Part shown: positions 48,994-58,407 of the stretch, piece by piece
Layout of the letters: each line of letters starts with the position of its first letter
How positions within the stretch are numbered: the stretch's first letter is position 1
Made by a program: the position numbers and the translations under genes
Notes under the pieces: model-generated
The model's input: the letters and a program-made list of their open reading frames with translations, nothing else
Databases searched by the model: none
Told to the model about the DNA's origin: nothing
From: Sphingorhabdus rigui
Lineage (GTDB): Bacteria; Pseudomonadota; Alphaproteobacteria; Sphingomonadales; Sphingomonadaceae
Direction: 5' to 3'
Length of the DNA: 64,000 nt
NCBI RefSeq assembly: GCF_014196595.1
Contig: NZ_JACIEA010000001.1
Location: 310,748 to 374,747, forward strand

Positions 48994-50118
48994 GTGAAAA
49001 GAAACAACACAAATATAGTTAACGAGTTGCAAGCTAAGGCGCAGAGTGAGGGCTTTGTCGCCTTTGGGATTGCGCCGGGGCACCTTGCGCCGCGCGCGGG
49101 GCTGCGGCTGCGCCAATGGATCGAGGAAGGCCGCCATGGCGACATGTTGTGGATGGAAAGCCGCGTCGATGAGCGCGCCAATCCCGACATTTTATGGCCC
49201 GAAGTAAAGTCCGTGATTATGCTGGGGATGAGCTATGCACCGCCGCATGACCCAATGGCGCTTGCGGGCGATGACTCAAAGGCGCGCATATCGGTCTATG
49301 CGCAAGGACGCGACTATCATGATGTCGTAAAAGGCGCGCTCAAGCGGCTCGCCAGCTGGCTGGCCCATTCCGCAGAGGTCGGCGTCAAAGTGTTCGTCGA
49401 TACCGCGCCCGTTATGGAAAAGGCGCTGGCCGAAGTGGCGGGACTTGGGTGGCAAGGCAAGCACAGCAACATCGTCAGCAAGGAACATGGCAGCTGGCTG
49501 TTCCTTGGCGCCATTTATACGACTGCAGAGCTTGCTTTATCGGTTCCCGCGACCGACACATGCGGCTCGTGCCGGGCATGCCAAGACATCTGCCCAACCA
49601 ATGCCTTTCCGGCGCCCTACCAAGTCGATGCCCGCCGATGCATTTCGTATCTCACGATTGAACATAAGGGACCCATAGACCGCGAACTACGTCCATTGAT
49701 GGGCAATCACATTTATGGCTGCGATGATTGTCTGGCTGTGTGCCCGTGGAACAAATTTGCCGAGACCGCCGCGGCACATAAGGCATTTTTGCCGCGTGAA
49801 GCGTTGGTCGCGCCGCGCATTGCCGACCTTTTGACTTTGGATGATGCGCAGTTTCGTGCGCTTTTTTCCGGCTCGCCCGTCAAGCGCATTGGCCGCGACC
49901 GCTTTGTGCGCAATGTGTTGATCGCGGCTGGCAATGGCCGTGACCTTGGCGTGCTACCCGTGGTCGAGATGCTCATGGATGACACGTCTCCGGTCGTCCG
50001 TGGTGCCGCGATCTGGGCGATGTCGCGGCTGTCGCCCAAAATATTTGCGCGTGAAAAGCAGGTGCGCTTTGCGGACGAACGAGACCCGTCGGTTCGTGCC
50101 GAATGGACGCTGAGTTAG
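48994..50118 (+). CDS. queG: Epoxyqueuosine reductase
   Basis: 374 residues from a GTG. QueG reduces epoxyqueuosine to queuosine in the wobble position of tRNAs, using cobalamin and two [4Fe-4S] clusters. The cluster motifs are CGSCRACQDICPTNAF and CDDCLAVCPWNKF. A HEAT-like C-terminus follows. The cobalamin need links it to the adenosyltransferase at 27.7 kb only loosely. gluQ at 26.5 kb acts on the product. Confidence 0.95.
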   Translation: MKRNNTNIVNELQAKAQSEGFVAFGIAPGHLAPRAGLRLRQWIEEGRHGDMLWMESRVDERANPDILWPEVKSVIMLGMSYAPPHDPMALAGDDSKARISVYAQGRDYHDVVKGALKRLASWLAHSAEVGVKVFVDTAPVMEKALAEVAGLGWQGKHSNIVSKEHGSWLFLGAIYTTAELALSVPATDTCGSCRACQDICPTNAFPAPYQVDARRCISYLTIEHKGPIDRELRPLMGNHIYGCDDCLAVCPWNKFAETAAAHKAFLPREALVAPRIADLLTLDDAQFRALFSGSPVKRIGRDRFVRNVLIAAGNGRDLGVLPVVEMLMDDTSPVVRGAAIWAMSRLSPKIFAREKQVRFADERDPSVRAEWTLS

Positions 50119-50131
50119 GTCGTGACCCTAG

Positions 50132-50524
50132 TCAGCGGCGTTGCAAGGCATCAATGCAGGATGCGCGGTCCACCGCAGCCCCATCGCTGCGTCGCGCGTC
50201 GACATAGGTAACGATTTCGGTCCGGCCCTTGCCGTCGGGATAGAGAAACACATCAAGGACGCAGGCTTTGCCAACAAATTGCAGCTTGCGGCCATGAACC
50301 TCAACCACATCAAGCCGCGGTTCGCCAAAAAGGCGTTTCAACGTGGCGACATCCTTGCCCATGACCGCCTCTAGGCCCCTTGGTCCCATAGCAGGGCGAA
50401 CGGGAATGGGCGGCGCAGTGCGCTGTACGGGTGCTGGCTGGCGCGTTTGCGCACGCGCAGGCGGCGCAGATACATAGCCTGCCAAAATCAACGCGAGTGC
50501 GCATGCGTTTATGGCGTGTTTCAT
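50132..50524 (-). CDS. Exported hypothetical protein
   Basis: 130 residues with a signal peptide ending about ARAQ (25). A Pro/Arg-rich linker is followed by an ~70-residue domain with LEAVMGKDVATLKRLFGEPRLDVVEVHGRKLQFVGKACVLDVFLYP, a two-cysteine fold (Cys at about 87 and 122). The GKDVATLKRLFGEP opening is reminiscent of SmpA/BamE-like two-layer domains, but I would not assign it. It overlaps the EI24 gene by 4 bp and is probably co-transcribed. Confidence 0.7.
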   Translation of the reverse strand: MKHAINACALALILAGYVSAPPARAQTRQPAPVQRTAPPIPVRPAMGPRGLEAVMGKDVATLKRLFGEPRLDVVEVHGRKLQFVGKACVLDVFLYPDGKGRTEIVTYVDARRSDGAAVDRASCIDALQRR

Positions 50525-51186
50525 ATGGCTCTGCTTCCTGAATGGACGACATGCACAGCCATTGCCGTAGCCAGCACGGGTACCAGCAAGTTGAAAAACG
50601 GGATCAGCATGCCAACGGTGCCAATGAAGCCAAGCAAGAGGCGTGGCAGTTTCTGGATGCTGCCTTGCGATGCGCCATGGCGGGCAATCAGCATATCTTC
50701 CAAATCCTTGCCCAAAAGGAGCGCGTTGAGGAGCATGAAGGCAATCGCCGTGCCAACGCCCGTCACCAGCAAAAGGATATACAGCGGCAATGCGAGGAGG
50801 TTGTACCCAACTACGCGCGCGATTGATCGCACCGCCATATGCACGCCAGCGCCGAAGCCTGGGCGCTTTCCAAACGCGGTTTGCCGGGGATAATATCGGT
50901 CTTCAACCGCATCGATAATATCGTCGGCGAAGATCCATGTGATTGCGACGGCGACCACCCGGAACAGCAGAAACGCCGAAATCGGGATGATGGCCAGCGA
51001 CAAGAAGGTCGACAGATATTCGCCGTTTTGAATGTTGAGCCATTCAAAAAGCCAATCGAGCGCAAACCACATGGCGACGCCCAATAAAAGGAAGCTGGCA
51101 AAGCTACACAACACCACTTTGATGAGCAGCATTGCCACGCGCCTGTCCGAAAGGCTTTGGAACGAAAGCTGGAGCGCTTGTATCAT
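50521..51186 (-). CDS. EI24-domain membrane protein (CysZ-like)
   Basis: 221 residues with four or more hydrophobic helices (about 20-45, 60-85, 135-165, 180-215). The family includes CysZ (sulfate uptake) and etoposide-induced protein 2.4. The pattern YNLLALPLYILLLVTGVGTAIAFMLLNALLLGKDLEDMLIARHG is the diagnostic piece. No sulfur genes are near, so a sulfate role is unsupported. It is divergent from the adenosine kinase gene. Confidence 0.85.
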   Translation of the reverse strand: MIQALQLSFQSLSDRRVAMLLIKVVLCSFASFLLLGVAMWFALDWLFEWLNIQNGEYLSTFLSLAIIPISAFLLFRVVAVAITWIFADDIIDAVEDRYYPRQTAFGKRPGFGAGVHMAVRSIARVVGYNLLALPLYILLLVTGVGTAIAFMLLNALLLGKDLEDMLIARHGASQGSIQKLPRLLLGFIGTVGMLIPFFNLLVPVLATAMAVHVVHSGSRAI

Positions 51187-51260
51187 GTCGCGCTTCTAAA
51201 GCGCTTGCCCGAAATGTCCAACCCCAGTAGGGCGCGGCGAACTTAAATATAGGAAAATTC

Positions 51261-52256
51261 ATGACTGACAGCCGCTTCGACGTCCTCGCCATTGGCAATG
51301 CAATTGTTGATATCATTGCCAACACCGACGATGCTTTTATCGACAGCGAAGGCCTGACCAAAGGCAGCATGCAGCTCGTTGATGAGGAACGTGCGCAAGC
51401 TTTATATGCGCACATGGGTCCTGCCCGTGAAATCAGCGGTGGCTCTGCCGCAAATACCTTGGCCGGCCTTGCACAGCTTGGACATAAAACAGCATTTATC
51501 GGGCAAGTCGCAAATGATCAGCTTGGCCAAGTGTTCGCACATGACATTCGTGCGGGCGGTATCCATTTCGATATTCCTGCACGTGATGGCGCACCTTCGA
51601 CCGCACGGTGCTACATTCTCGTCACACCCGATGCACAGCGGACGATGAACACCTTTTTGGGCGCGTCGCAATATCTGCCTGCCACGCTGATCGACAAGTC
51701 GCTCATTGAAAGCGCGGCGATATTGTATCTGGAAGGCTATTTGTGGGACCCTGAGGAGCCACGTGCCGCCATGCGCACCGCCATCGATGTCGCGCGTGCC
51801 GCTGGTCGCAAGGTTGCGCTGACATTGTCCGATGCATTTGTCATTTCGCGCCATGGACCAGACTTTTTGGCTGAAATGGAAGCCGGTCGCATCGACATAT
51901 TGTTTGCGAACGAAGTCGAAATTTGTGCGCTCAACAACAGCGATGATTTCGAAGCATCGGTCGCGGCCATCGCGGCGAAGGTTCCATTGTTGGTCTGCAC
52001 ACGCGGCGAACATGGCGCAATCGCCATCGAAAACGGCGTGCGTACCGAAGTCGGCGCAGAACCTGTCGCCCAATTGGTCGACACAACGGGGGCAGGCGAC
52101 TTGTTCGCATCAGGTGTGTTTGCCGGGATAGCGCAGGGCCGGCCGATGGCCGAATGCCTTGTCATGGGCGCAGTTTGCGCTGCCGAGATTATTTCGCATT
52201 ATGGCGCGCGGCCAGAAGCGGACATCGCAGCGCTTGTTGCCAAGCGTCTGGCTTAA
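51261..52256 (+). CDS. PfkB-family adenosine kinase
   Basis: 331 residues. It likely phosphorylates adenosine (or a related nucleoside) with ATP. The PfkB landmarks are ISGGSAANTLAGLAQLG near the start (the sugar-binding GG), and the catalytic DTTGAGDLFASG near 275. The opening (FDVLAIGNAIVDIIANTDDAFIDSEGLTKGSMQLVD) matches the adenosine-kinase group common in alphaproteobacteria. It overlaps the end of the convergent flippase gene by 4 bp. Confidence 0.9.
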   Translation: MTDSRFDVLAIGNAIVDIIANTDDAFIDSEGLTKGSMQLVDEERAQALYAHMGPAREISGGSAANTLAGLAQLGHKTAFIGQVANDQLGQVFAHDIRAGGIHFDIPARDGAPSTARCYILVTPDAQRTMNTFLGASQYLPATLIDKSLIESAAILYLEGYLWDPEEPRAAMRTAIDVARAAGRKVALTLSDAFVISRHGPDFLAEMEAGRIDILFANEVEICALNNSDDFEASVAAIAAKVPLLVCTRGEHGAIAIENGVRTEVGAEPVAQLVDTTGAGDLFASGVFAGIAQGRPMAECLVMGAVCAAEIISHYGARPEADIAALVAKRLA

Positions 52257-53749
52257 TCCTTTTTCTTGCGGAACAGCACCCGGTCTTCCGGGCCAAAGCC
52301 CCAGCGCCAGATAATCCAGCCATAAAGGCCAAGGATTGCAGGCACGCCAATCGCCAGTTCCACCCATTCCAGACGGGCAGGGACGCTGACGATTGCCATG
52401 CCGAGCAATGCTGCCGCGGCGACAGCAACCAGCAACGCCCAACGCCACACACGGATGGGCTGACCGAGCAAATGAGACAGCAATCGCGATTTGATGAGCG
52501 AGCCAATACCCAGCGATATCATCAGCCCGCAGGCAACGGCTGCTGCCTGACACAGGCCGACATATTCGGGCTTAACGGGAATATCATCGACCAGCATGAT
52601 AAGGCCGACGCTCACCAAGGTTTGCACGGCCAACATACCGATCGAAATCAGCAGGTTCCGGTGACGGGCCATATATACCAAAGCAGATTCGCTGACGACC
52701 GCCGTTGCCGCCGCAACTTCCGCCGCCAGCAAAAAGGCAAGCGCCGCTGCTCCGCCGACAAATTCGGGACCCATCAATCCCATGACCGCTTCACCGGGGA
52801 TACCAAGCGCCAGTGCAATTCCGGCCTGTGCCGCGATAATCCAGAAACCGACCTGGCCAACCTGTTTGGCGATTTCGGCATAGTTGCGGGTCTGTAAATT
52901 GCGCGTGATGACGGGGCCCAATATCGGGTCAAAGCTGGTTTTAAGCTTCTGTGGCAGGCTCGCCACCTGTTGAGCGACATAATAGATACCCACCACTGCG
53001 GGCGATGCAAACAGGCCCAATATGGCAAGGTCCAGCCGCCTGCTGCCCCATTCTGCTGCGTCCGCTGCGGCCAATGGCAGGTTGCGCTGGGCAATCACCA
53101 AAGAACGCTTCACACTTGGCCGCCATCCCCACGCAAAGCCATAGCTGCGCCACAAAGGCCACAGCGCAAACAACAATGCAGCTGCCAGCGAAGCGACATA
53201 AGACAGGATCAGCCCATCACGCGCGGAATAGAAATAGAGCGCGCCTGCCGCGATGCTGATTGTCCATGGTTCAACGATGGCGCGCGCCCGCACGGTCGAT
53301 ACAATGTCGAATCTATAGGCCAAAGCGGACAAGGCGATGTCCGTCGCGACAATGGCAAAAATGGCGAGCGGCAGAAACCGGTCGAGCCCGTTAATACCGC
53401 TGTTGGGAAACATCAGCTCGGGCAACATGATCAAAAATGCAGCGCCGACCGCTGATGCCGCCATCGCCGCGAAAAAGGCATCCGCAATCATGTGGGCATG
53501 CGGGCGGTCATCCTTCGCAAGCAATTCCGCCAGTCCCCGGCGCAGGCCCAGCGAAGCAAGCTGCGCGGCAAATTCGATAATCAATATGGCATAGGCAAAG
53601 CGGCCAAGCGCTTCCGGACCATAAAGTCGGCCCGCGATAAACAAGAATGGGATACGGGCGGCCAACCGTAAAAGGAAGCCAAATACATTTGTCCGCCCGC
53701 CCTTTGCGAGTGCCTGAATATCTTCTTCGTCGGTTCTGGCTGCAGTCAA
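52253..53749 (-). CDS. Polysaccharide/lipid-oligosaccharide flippase (MATE/Wzx-like)
   Basis: 498 residues with about 14 hydrophobic helices and a short cytosolic start (MTAARTDEEDIQALAKGGRTNVFGFLLRLAARIPFLFIAGRLYGPEALGRFAYAILIIEF), which is the standard opening of the oligosaccharide flippase fold. Such proteins flip undecaprenyl-linked or other glycan lipids. No glycosyltransferases are near, so cargo is unknown; glycosphingolipid or exopolysaccharide are possibilities only. The stop overlaps the adenosine kinase gene. Confidence 0.85.
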   Translation of the reverse strand: MTAARTDEEDIQALAKGGRTNVFGFLLRLAARIPFLFIAGRLYGPEALGRFAYAILIIEFAAQLASLGLRRGLAELLAKDDRPHAHMIADAFFAAMAASAVGAAFLIMLPELMFPNSGINGLDRFLPLAIFAIVATDIALSALAYRFDIVSTVRARAIVEPWTISIAAGALYFYSARDGLILSYVASLAAALLFALWPLWRSYGFAWGWRPSVKRSLVIAQRNLPLAAADAAEWGSRRLDLAILGLFASPAVVGIYYVAQQVASLPQKLKTSFDPILGPVITRNLQTRNYAEIAKQVGQVGFWIIAAQAGIALALGIPGEAVMGLMGPEFVGGAAALAFLLAAEVAAATAVVSESALVYMARHRNLLISIGMLAVQTLVSVGLIMLVDDIPVKPEYVGLCQAAAVACGLMISLGIGSLIKSRLLSHLLGQPIRVWRWALLVAVAAAALLGMAIVSVPARLEWVELAIGVPAILGLYGWIIWRWGFGPEDRVLFRKKKD

Positions 53750-53790
53750 TGGATGGCCTTTTTTGGAACGCTAGCGGATTAGGTCCGCCG

Positions 53791-54786
53791 TTACCAGCTT
53801 TCGGACTTGAGCGGGCGTGCCAGCAATTCGGCCACGACGGCATCGACGGTCGCTGATCCCGACAGTAATGCGCATACCGCGCTTACGATGGGCATTTCGA
53901 CATCAAGCGCGGTTGCCGATTGTAACAGGACCGGCGCGGTATATGCGCCTTCGGCCACCGTCTTGCGGTCTGCCAGCAGGCTTTCGGATGATTGGCCTTG
54001 TCCAAGGCCGCGACCCAAGGAAAAATTCCGCGAATTTTCAGAGCTGCACGTCAGGACTAAGTCGCCCAATCCCGATAGCCCGGCTAGCGTTTCGGCTTTT
54101 GCACCGCGCGCAAGGCCGTATCGCTGCATCTCGGCAAAACCGCGCGCAATCAACGCCGCACGCGCGTTGAGACCAAGACCTGCGCCATCGACGACACCGC
54201 ATGCGATTGCGAGCACGTTTTTAACAGCACCGCCAATTTCCGCGCCGACAACATCATCAGACCAATAGGGACGGAAAGACGGTGTGGCGATGCGGCGCAT
54301 CAATTCGGAACCCAGCGTCTGATCGGCGGTAGCGAGCGTGACCGCTGTGGGCTTTCCGGCAGCAACCTCATGCGCAAATGTAGGCCCGGATAGCACTGCA
54401 ATCGGATTGCCCGGGCGCGTTGTCACGGCGACATCGGACACCAGCATTTGGGTATCGGCCTCAATGCCTTTTGCGCACAGGATCAGCGGCGCCTGTGTAT
54501 CCGGCAGCGCCGCCAGCGTGGCACGCACATGCTGGGCAGGGGTCACGATGAGCAAATTTTCACAGGCGATCATGCGCGCGAGGTCAGCTGTCGCCTCAAT
54601 TTTTGACGACAATGATGTGCCCGGCAAAAACAGGCTGTTTTCGTGCAGGTTGTTTATGCTGTGCACGGCCGCTTCTTCGCGGGCCCAGATGAGAACGCGA
54701 TCGTGGATTTGCGCCATGACCGCGGCCAGCGCGGTGCCCCATGCGCCGCCACCAATGATACCAACCGGATATTGCATCTGGCTCAT
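53791..54786 (-). CDS. gpsA: NAD(P)-dependent glycerol-3-phosphate dehydrogenase
   Basis: 331 residues. It reduces dihydroxyacetone phosphate to sn-glycerol 3-phosphate for phospholipid synthesis. The nucleotide-binding [10 protein letters not shown] lies at about 12-21; the catalytic lysine lies in the [13 protein letters not shown] strand; the [19 protein letters not shown] stretch is family-typical. It overlaps tsaD by 4 bp, the usual order in alphaproteobacteria. Confidence 0.96.
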   Translation of the reverse strand: MSQMQYPVGIIGGGAWGTALAAVMAQIHDRVLIWAREEAAVHSINNLHENSLFLPGTSLSSKIEATADLARMIACENLLIVTPAQHVRATLAALPDTQAPLILCAKGIEADTQMLVSDVAVTTRPGNPIAVLSGPTFAHEVAAGKPTAVTLATADQTLGSELMRRIATPSFRPYWSDDVVGAEIGGAVKNVLAIACGVVDGAGLGLNARAALIARGFAEMQRYGLARGAKAETLAGLSGLGDLVLTCSSENSRNFSLGRGLGQGQSSESLLADRKTVAEGAYTAPVLLQSATALDVEMPIVSAVCALLSGSATVDAVVAELLARPLKSESW

Positions 54787-55817
54787 GCCTTTACGCCCGC
54801 ACCGCGTGCGGGTGCTGCATTGGGATCAAGCGGCCAGCGAGGCCGCGCCACAAAATCAAGGCCATCGGTCAGGCCCATCGCAAATCTCTCCGCGCCAGCC
54901 CATGCGATCATCACGCCATTGTCGGTGCACAGCCACAATGGCGGCGCGACAAAACGCATGCCGCGGCTTGCGGCAAGCCCCTCGAGCATATTGCGGATGG
55001 GCACATTTGCCGCGACGCCGCCCGCAACAACCAGCGCAGCCGGTGCATCAATACGATCCAGCGTATAGCGTATCCGGTCGTACAGGCAGTCGATAACGGC
55101 TTGCTGAAACGATGCGGCAATATCCTCGACTTTATACTGGCCCGTTTCATGCGCGCGCAGCACGGCGCTTTTCAGGCCAGCAAAGGAAAAATGCGGCTCA
55201 TCAGCGCCTTTTAACGGTCGGGGTAGCGGCACGTTTTTCGCGTTGCCCAACGCGGCTGCGCGTTCGACGGCTGGCCCACCGGGAAAGCCGAGGCCCAAAA
55301 TCTTCGCCGTTTTGTCGAACGCTTCGCCTACTGCATCGTCGATGGTCGTGGCCAACCGGTTATAGTCGCCGACACCGTTCACCCGCAGCAACTGACAATG
55401 GCCGCCAGACACCAGCAGAAGCAGATAGGGAAATGAAAGATCGGCATCGACCAAGCGCGGCGAAAGCGCATGGCCTTCAAGATGGTTGACGGCGATCAGC
55501 GGCTTTCCGGACGCCATGGCAAGCGCCTTTGCCGTCACAAGTCCAACCATGACACCGCCAATGAGGCCCGGGCCAGCGGTTGCGGCAATGGCATCAACAT
55601 CATGTAACGTCATGCCTGCGTCCGCGAGCGCGGTTTCCACCAAGGGGGTCATCAACTCGGCATGCGCGCGGGCAGCGATTTCGGGAACGACGCCGCCGAA
55701 TGCGCGGTGATGATCTTCCTGGCCAGCCAAGGCATGGCTCAAAATCGTCCGGTCGGAACGCACAATTGCCGCTGCGGTTTCGTCGCAGCTGGATTCAAGA
55801 CCAAGGATGATTGCCAT
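54783..55817 (-). CDS. tsaD: tRNA N6-adenosine threonylcarbamoyltransferase
   Basis: 344 residues. TsaD completes the t6A modification at A37 of ANN-decoding tRNAs. The N-terminal [16 protein letters not shown] is followed by the metal-binding NHLEGH near 108-113, the substrate loop [14 protein letters not shown], and the C-terminal [16 protein letters not shown]. The N-terminus is divergent from hemC (42-bp gap). tsaB, tsaC and tsaE are not here. Confidence 0.96.
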   Translation of the reverse strand: MAIILGLESSCDETAAAIVRSDRTILSHALAGQEDHHRAFGGVVPEIAARAHAELMTPLVETALADAGMTLHDVDAIAATAGPGLIGGVMVGLVTAKALAMASGKPLIAVNHLEGHALSPRLVDADLSFPYLLLLVSGGHCQLLRVNGVGDYNRLATTIDDAVGEAFDKTAKILGLGFPGGPAVERAAALGNAKNVPLPRPLKGADEPHFSFAGLKSAVLRAHETGQYKVEDIAASFQQAVIDCLYDRIRYTLDRIDAPAALVVAGGVAANVPIRNMLEGLAASRGMRFVAPPLWLCTDNGVMIAWAGAERFAMGLTDGLDFVARPRWPLDPNAAPARGAGVKA

Positions 55818-55859
55818 TGCGCTTTCCCATAGGTGGACGTGGCGCTATGAACAAGTCGC

Positions 55860-56795
55860 ATGACAATGATATCGTTTTCCTCCGACCGTCCGTTACGTAT
55901 CGGTACACGCCGGTCTCCGCTCGCTTTGGCGCAGGCGGAGATGACCATGGCCGCCATCAAAGCGGCGCATAATCTGCCCGACGATGCCGTTGTTCTGGTC
56001 CCGATGCTCGCCACAGGTGACAAGATTCAGGATCGGCCGCTTGCCGAAATCGGCGGCAAGGCGCTTTGGACCAAGGAACTGGAACGTGCGCTGATTGATG
56101 ACCAGATCGATATCGCGGTGCATTCAATGAAAGATGTCGAAACGGTGCGCGCAGACATTTTTGACATCGCCGCCATGCTGCCGCGTGCGGATGTCCGCGA
56201 CCGATTGATTGGCGCCGCGTCGCTGGACGATCTGAAGCATGGTGCGCGGGTCGGGACATCGAGCCCACGGCGTGCGGCGCAACTGCAACGTGCCCGTCCT
56301 GATTTGCGGATCGTTCCCTTGCGCGGCAATGTCGCAACCCGTTTGGCGCATATTGAAAATGGTAACGCGGATGCGACACTTTTGGCCGCGGCCGGGTTGG
56401 ACCGGTTGGGCATGGCTAATGTCGGCGCGCCATTACCGCTGAACCAGTTTTTGCCGGCGGCATCGCAGGGTGCTGTGGGCATTGACCGGTTGACCAGCCG
56501 CAATGAGCTCGTCCCGTTTTTGGCGGCCATTAACGATGTGGATACCTTTGTCGCCGTGCATGCCGAGCGTGCCTTGCTTGAGGCATTGGGCGGGAATTGC
56601 CACTCACCCGTCGCCGCATTTGCGCAGGTCGAAGGTGCCCAGATACGCTTAAAAGGTGAAGTTTTCACTGCGGATGGCCGGGAAATGCACGCGGGCGAAA
56701 TCGTCTATGACGCGTCGGGCGATGGTCCGGCACAATTGGCAGATCAATTGCAGGCAAACGCCAGTGATGAACTGCGGAGCATGTTCGCTTCGTGA
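55860..56795 (+). CDS. hemC: Hydroxymethylbilane synthase
   Basis: 311 residues. It polymerises four porphobilinogens into hydroxymethylbilane, with a dipyrromethane cofactor held by Cys247 (GGNCHSPVAA). Other landmarks are LRIGTRRSPLALAQA (12-26), HSMKDVET (88-95), VGTSSPRRAAQL (131-142) and LPAASQGAVGI. The stop overlaps the GTG start of hemD (GTGA), giving a hemC-hemD pair. Confidence 0.97.
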   Translation: MTMISFSSDRPLRIGTRRSPLALAQAEMTMAAIKAAHNLPDDAVVLVPMLATGDKIQDRPLAEIGGKALWTKELERALIDDQIDIAVHSMKDVETVRADIFDIAAMLPRADVRDRLIGAASLDDLKHGARVGTSSPRRAAQLQRARPDLRIVPLRGNVATRLAHIENGNADATLLAAAGLDRLGMANVGAPLPLNQFLPAASQGAVGIDRLTSRNELVPFLAAINDVDTFVAVHAERALLEALGGNCHSPVAAFAQVEGAQIRLKGEVFTADGREMHAGEIVYDASGDGPAQLADQLQANASDELRSMFAS

Positions 56796-57517
56796 AGGTG
56801 CTGATTATCCGGCCGCAACCAGGGGCAGATGCCACCGCCCGCCGGTTTAAGGGTGCAGGATATGCACCAGTGCTTATGCCCCTGTTCGCCATTGAACATC
56901 TGCCGCTGCAAACGGTGCCTGTTGACGGATATGATGCCATTTTGTTGACCAGCGGCAATGCTGCGCGCGCCGCAACTGGATTTTTGGAAAGCGCGCGCGA
57001 CACCCCGATCTATGCGGTCGGTAGTGCGACCGCCAGCGCATTGGCCCATTTGTCGTTGCCGGTTGCCGCGACCGGATCCAATGGCGTGGAGGCACTTGTT
57101 GGTGTTGCTGCCGCAGACGGCCACAAAAAGCTCCTATGGCTTGCAGGCGAAGACCATAGTGCTGTTCCGCAGATTGCTGGCGTCCACATTGACATCGCTA
57201 TCGTATACCGAAGCGCGGTGCTGGAAACACCGGCGGACTTCGCCGCGCAGGTTACGCAATGCGATGCGGTCATCCTGCACTCGTCACGCGCGGCGGCGCA
57301 CTTTGCCGGTCTGAGCGATGCGGGCGGCCTATCGCGGAGCAAAATCACGCTCGCGACCTTTTCGAACGCAATTGCAGCAAGCGCTGGCGACGGCTGGGCA
57401 CAGATAATTGTTGCCGCCGCACCAAATGACGCTGCGTTAATGAATGCAATAGAACAGCATTTTACAAGGATAGATTGCGCCCCGCTGCCGAATGCCGCTA
57501 TTGAAGGAGCAACATGA
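56792..57517 (+). CDS. hemD: Uroporphyrinogen-III synthase
   Basis: 241 residues from a GTG in the hemC stop. It closes and inverts ring D to uroporphyrinogen III. HemD is poorly conserved; here the two-domain fold is suggested by ILLTSGNAARAA (about 48-60) and VILHSSRAAAHF (about 155-168), and by VGSATASALAH. The position after hemC makes it firm. The next gene overlaps by 4 bp (ATGA). Confidence 0.92.
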   Translation: MKVLIIRPQPGADATARRFKGAGYAPVLMPLFAIEHLPLQTVPVDGYDAILLTSGNAARAATGFLESARDTPIYAVGSATASALAHLSLPVAATGSNGVEALVGVAAADGHKKLLWLAGEDHSAVPQIAGVHIDIAIVYRSAVLETPADFAAQVTQCDAVILHSSRAAAHFAGLSDAGGLSRSKITLATFSNAIAASAGDGWAQIIVAAAPNDAALMNAIEQHFTRIDCAPLPNAAIEGAT

Positions 57518-58350
57518 CTGATTTTCAAACAGCGACCGCCACGCGACGCGGTAGATTCACATTCAAGCACATCATGCTGCTTATTTTGTGTGCCTTCGTC
57601 GGCGGCGCGATTGTCGCTTATGTGATCGCCGACAAATATGGTTTTCTGACACCATCTGATGCCCCCGTGGCGGTTGAGTCATCGACTGGGCCAGTGGGCA
57701 ATGTCGTCGCCACCGATGCTAATGCTGTCGCACAGCCGGTTACGGACCAAATGGTTCCAACTTTCCCATCACCCAATATGCTCTCGCCCGAAGTTGCGCG
57801 CGCGGATGGGCTGTTGCTCATTTATGCGGTGCGCCGCACGATTGATAAGGGGGTGCCGCTGGGCAATCTTGCCGAACAGTTGCGCCTGCGTTTTGGCGCG
57901 ACCCAGCCGCAATCCGTTGCCGCGGTGCTATCGGCTGGGCAAGCGCCGGTCACGATTGATGCCCTGAAAACCGAATTGCGCGGACTTGCGCCAGTGCTTT
58001 TGACGGGCAATCGAGACGACAGCACCTGGGCGACCGTGAAGCGGGAATTGTCGGAGCTGTTTGTGCTGCGCAAAGAAAATGGGCCATCACTCGCGCCAAA
58101 CGAACGGCTGATCCGCGCCGAAGCGCTGGTCGATGCAGGCAAGCTTGATCTTGCTGTGGAGGAAGTTGCGGTTTTGCCCGGCGCATCCATCGCACAATCA
58201 TGGATGGCACGGGCCAAACGTTTCAGCGATTCGCGTAAAGCGCTCGACCGGCTTGAACAGGTCGCCATCCTGCAACCCGTAGCGGTTCCCCTCATCGTCG
58301 CGCCTTCGGTTGAGGCCGCACCGTCGAACGTTCCCGTTCCAACCCCCTGA
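57514..58350 (+). CDS. Mitofilin-like (Mic60-type) membrane protein
   Basis: 278 residues. One N-terminal helix (about 18-40, IMLLILCAFVGGAIVAYVIAD) and a Pro/Val/Ala-rich stretch precede a mostly helical C-terminal domain (about 90-250), with GVPLGNLAEQLRLRFGATQPQ and a LVDAGKLDLAVEEVAVLPG pattern as in the mitofilin C-terminus. In alphaproteobacteria Mic60 homologues lie directly after hemD and help shape the inner membrane. This copy lacks the long coiled coil of other members, so the call rests on position and the C-terminal pattern. Confidence 0.65.
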   Translation: MTDFQTATATRRGRFTFKHIMLLILCAFVGGAIVAYVIADKYGFLTPSDAPVAVESSTGPVGNVVATDANAVAQPVTDQMVPTFPSPNMLSPEVARADGLLLIYAVRRTIDKGVPLGNLAEQLRLRFGATQPQSVAAVLSAGQAPVTIDALKTELRGLAPVLLTGNRDDSTWATVKRELSELFVLRKENGPSLAPNERLIRAEALVDAGKLDLAVEEVAVLPGASIAQSWMARAKRFSDSRKALDRLEQVAILQPVAVPLIVAPSVEAAPSNVPVPTP

Positions 58351-58407
58351 GTTGCGGGTCGGCAGTTTTAAGAAAAACCGTTTTTAACGGATCGCGGATG
58401 ACGCGGC

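Noticed and set aside
52154..52897. 247-codon plus-strand frame over the flippase
   Set aside because: Polar, Gln/His-rich product typical of the antisense of membrane-protein codons; no start site support.
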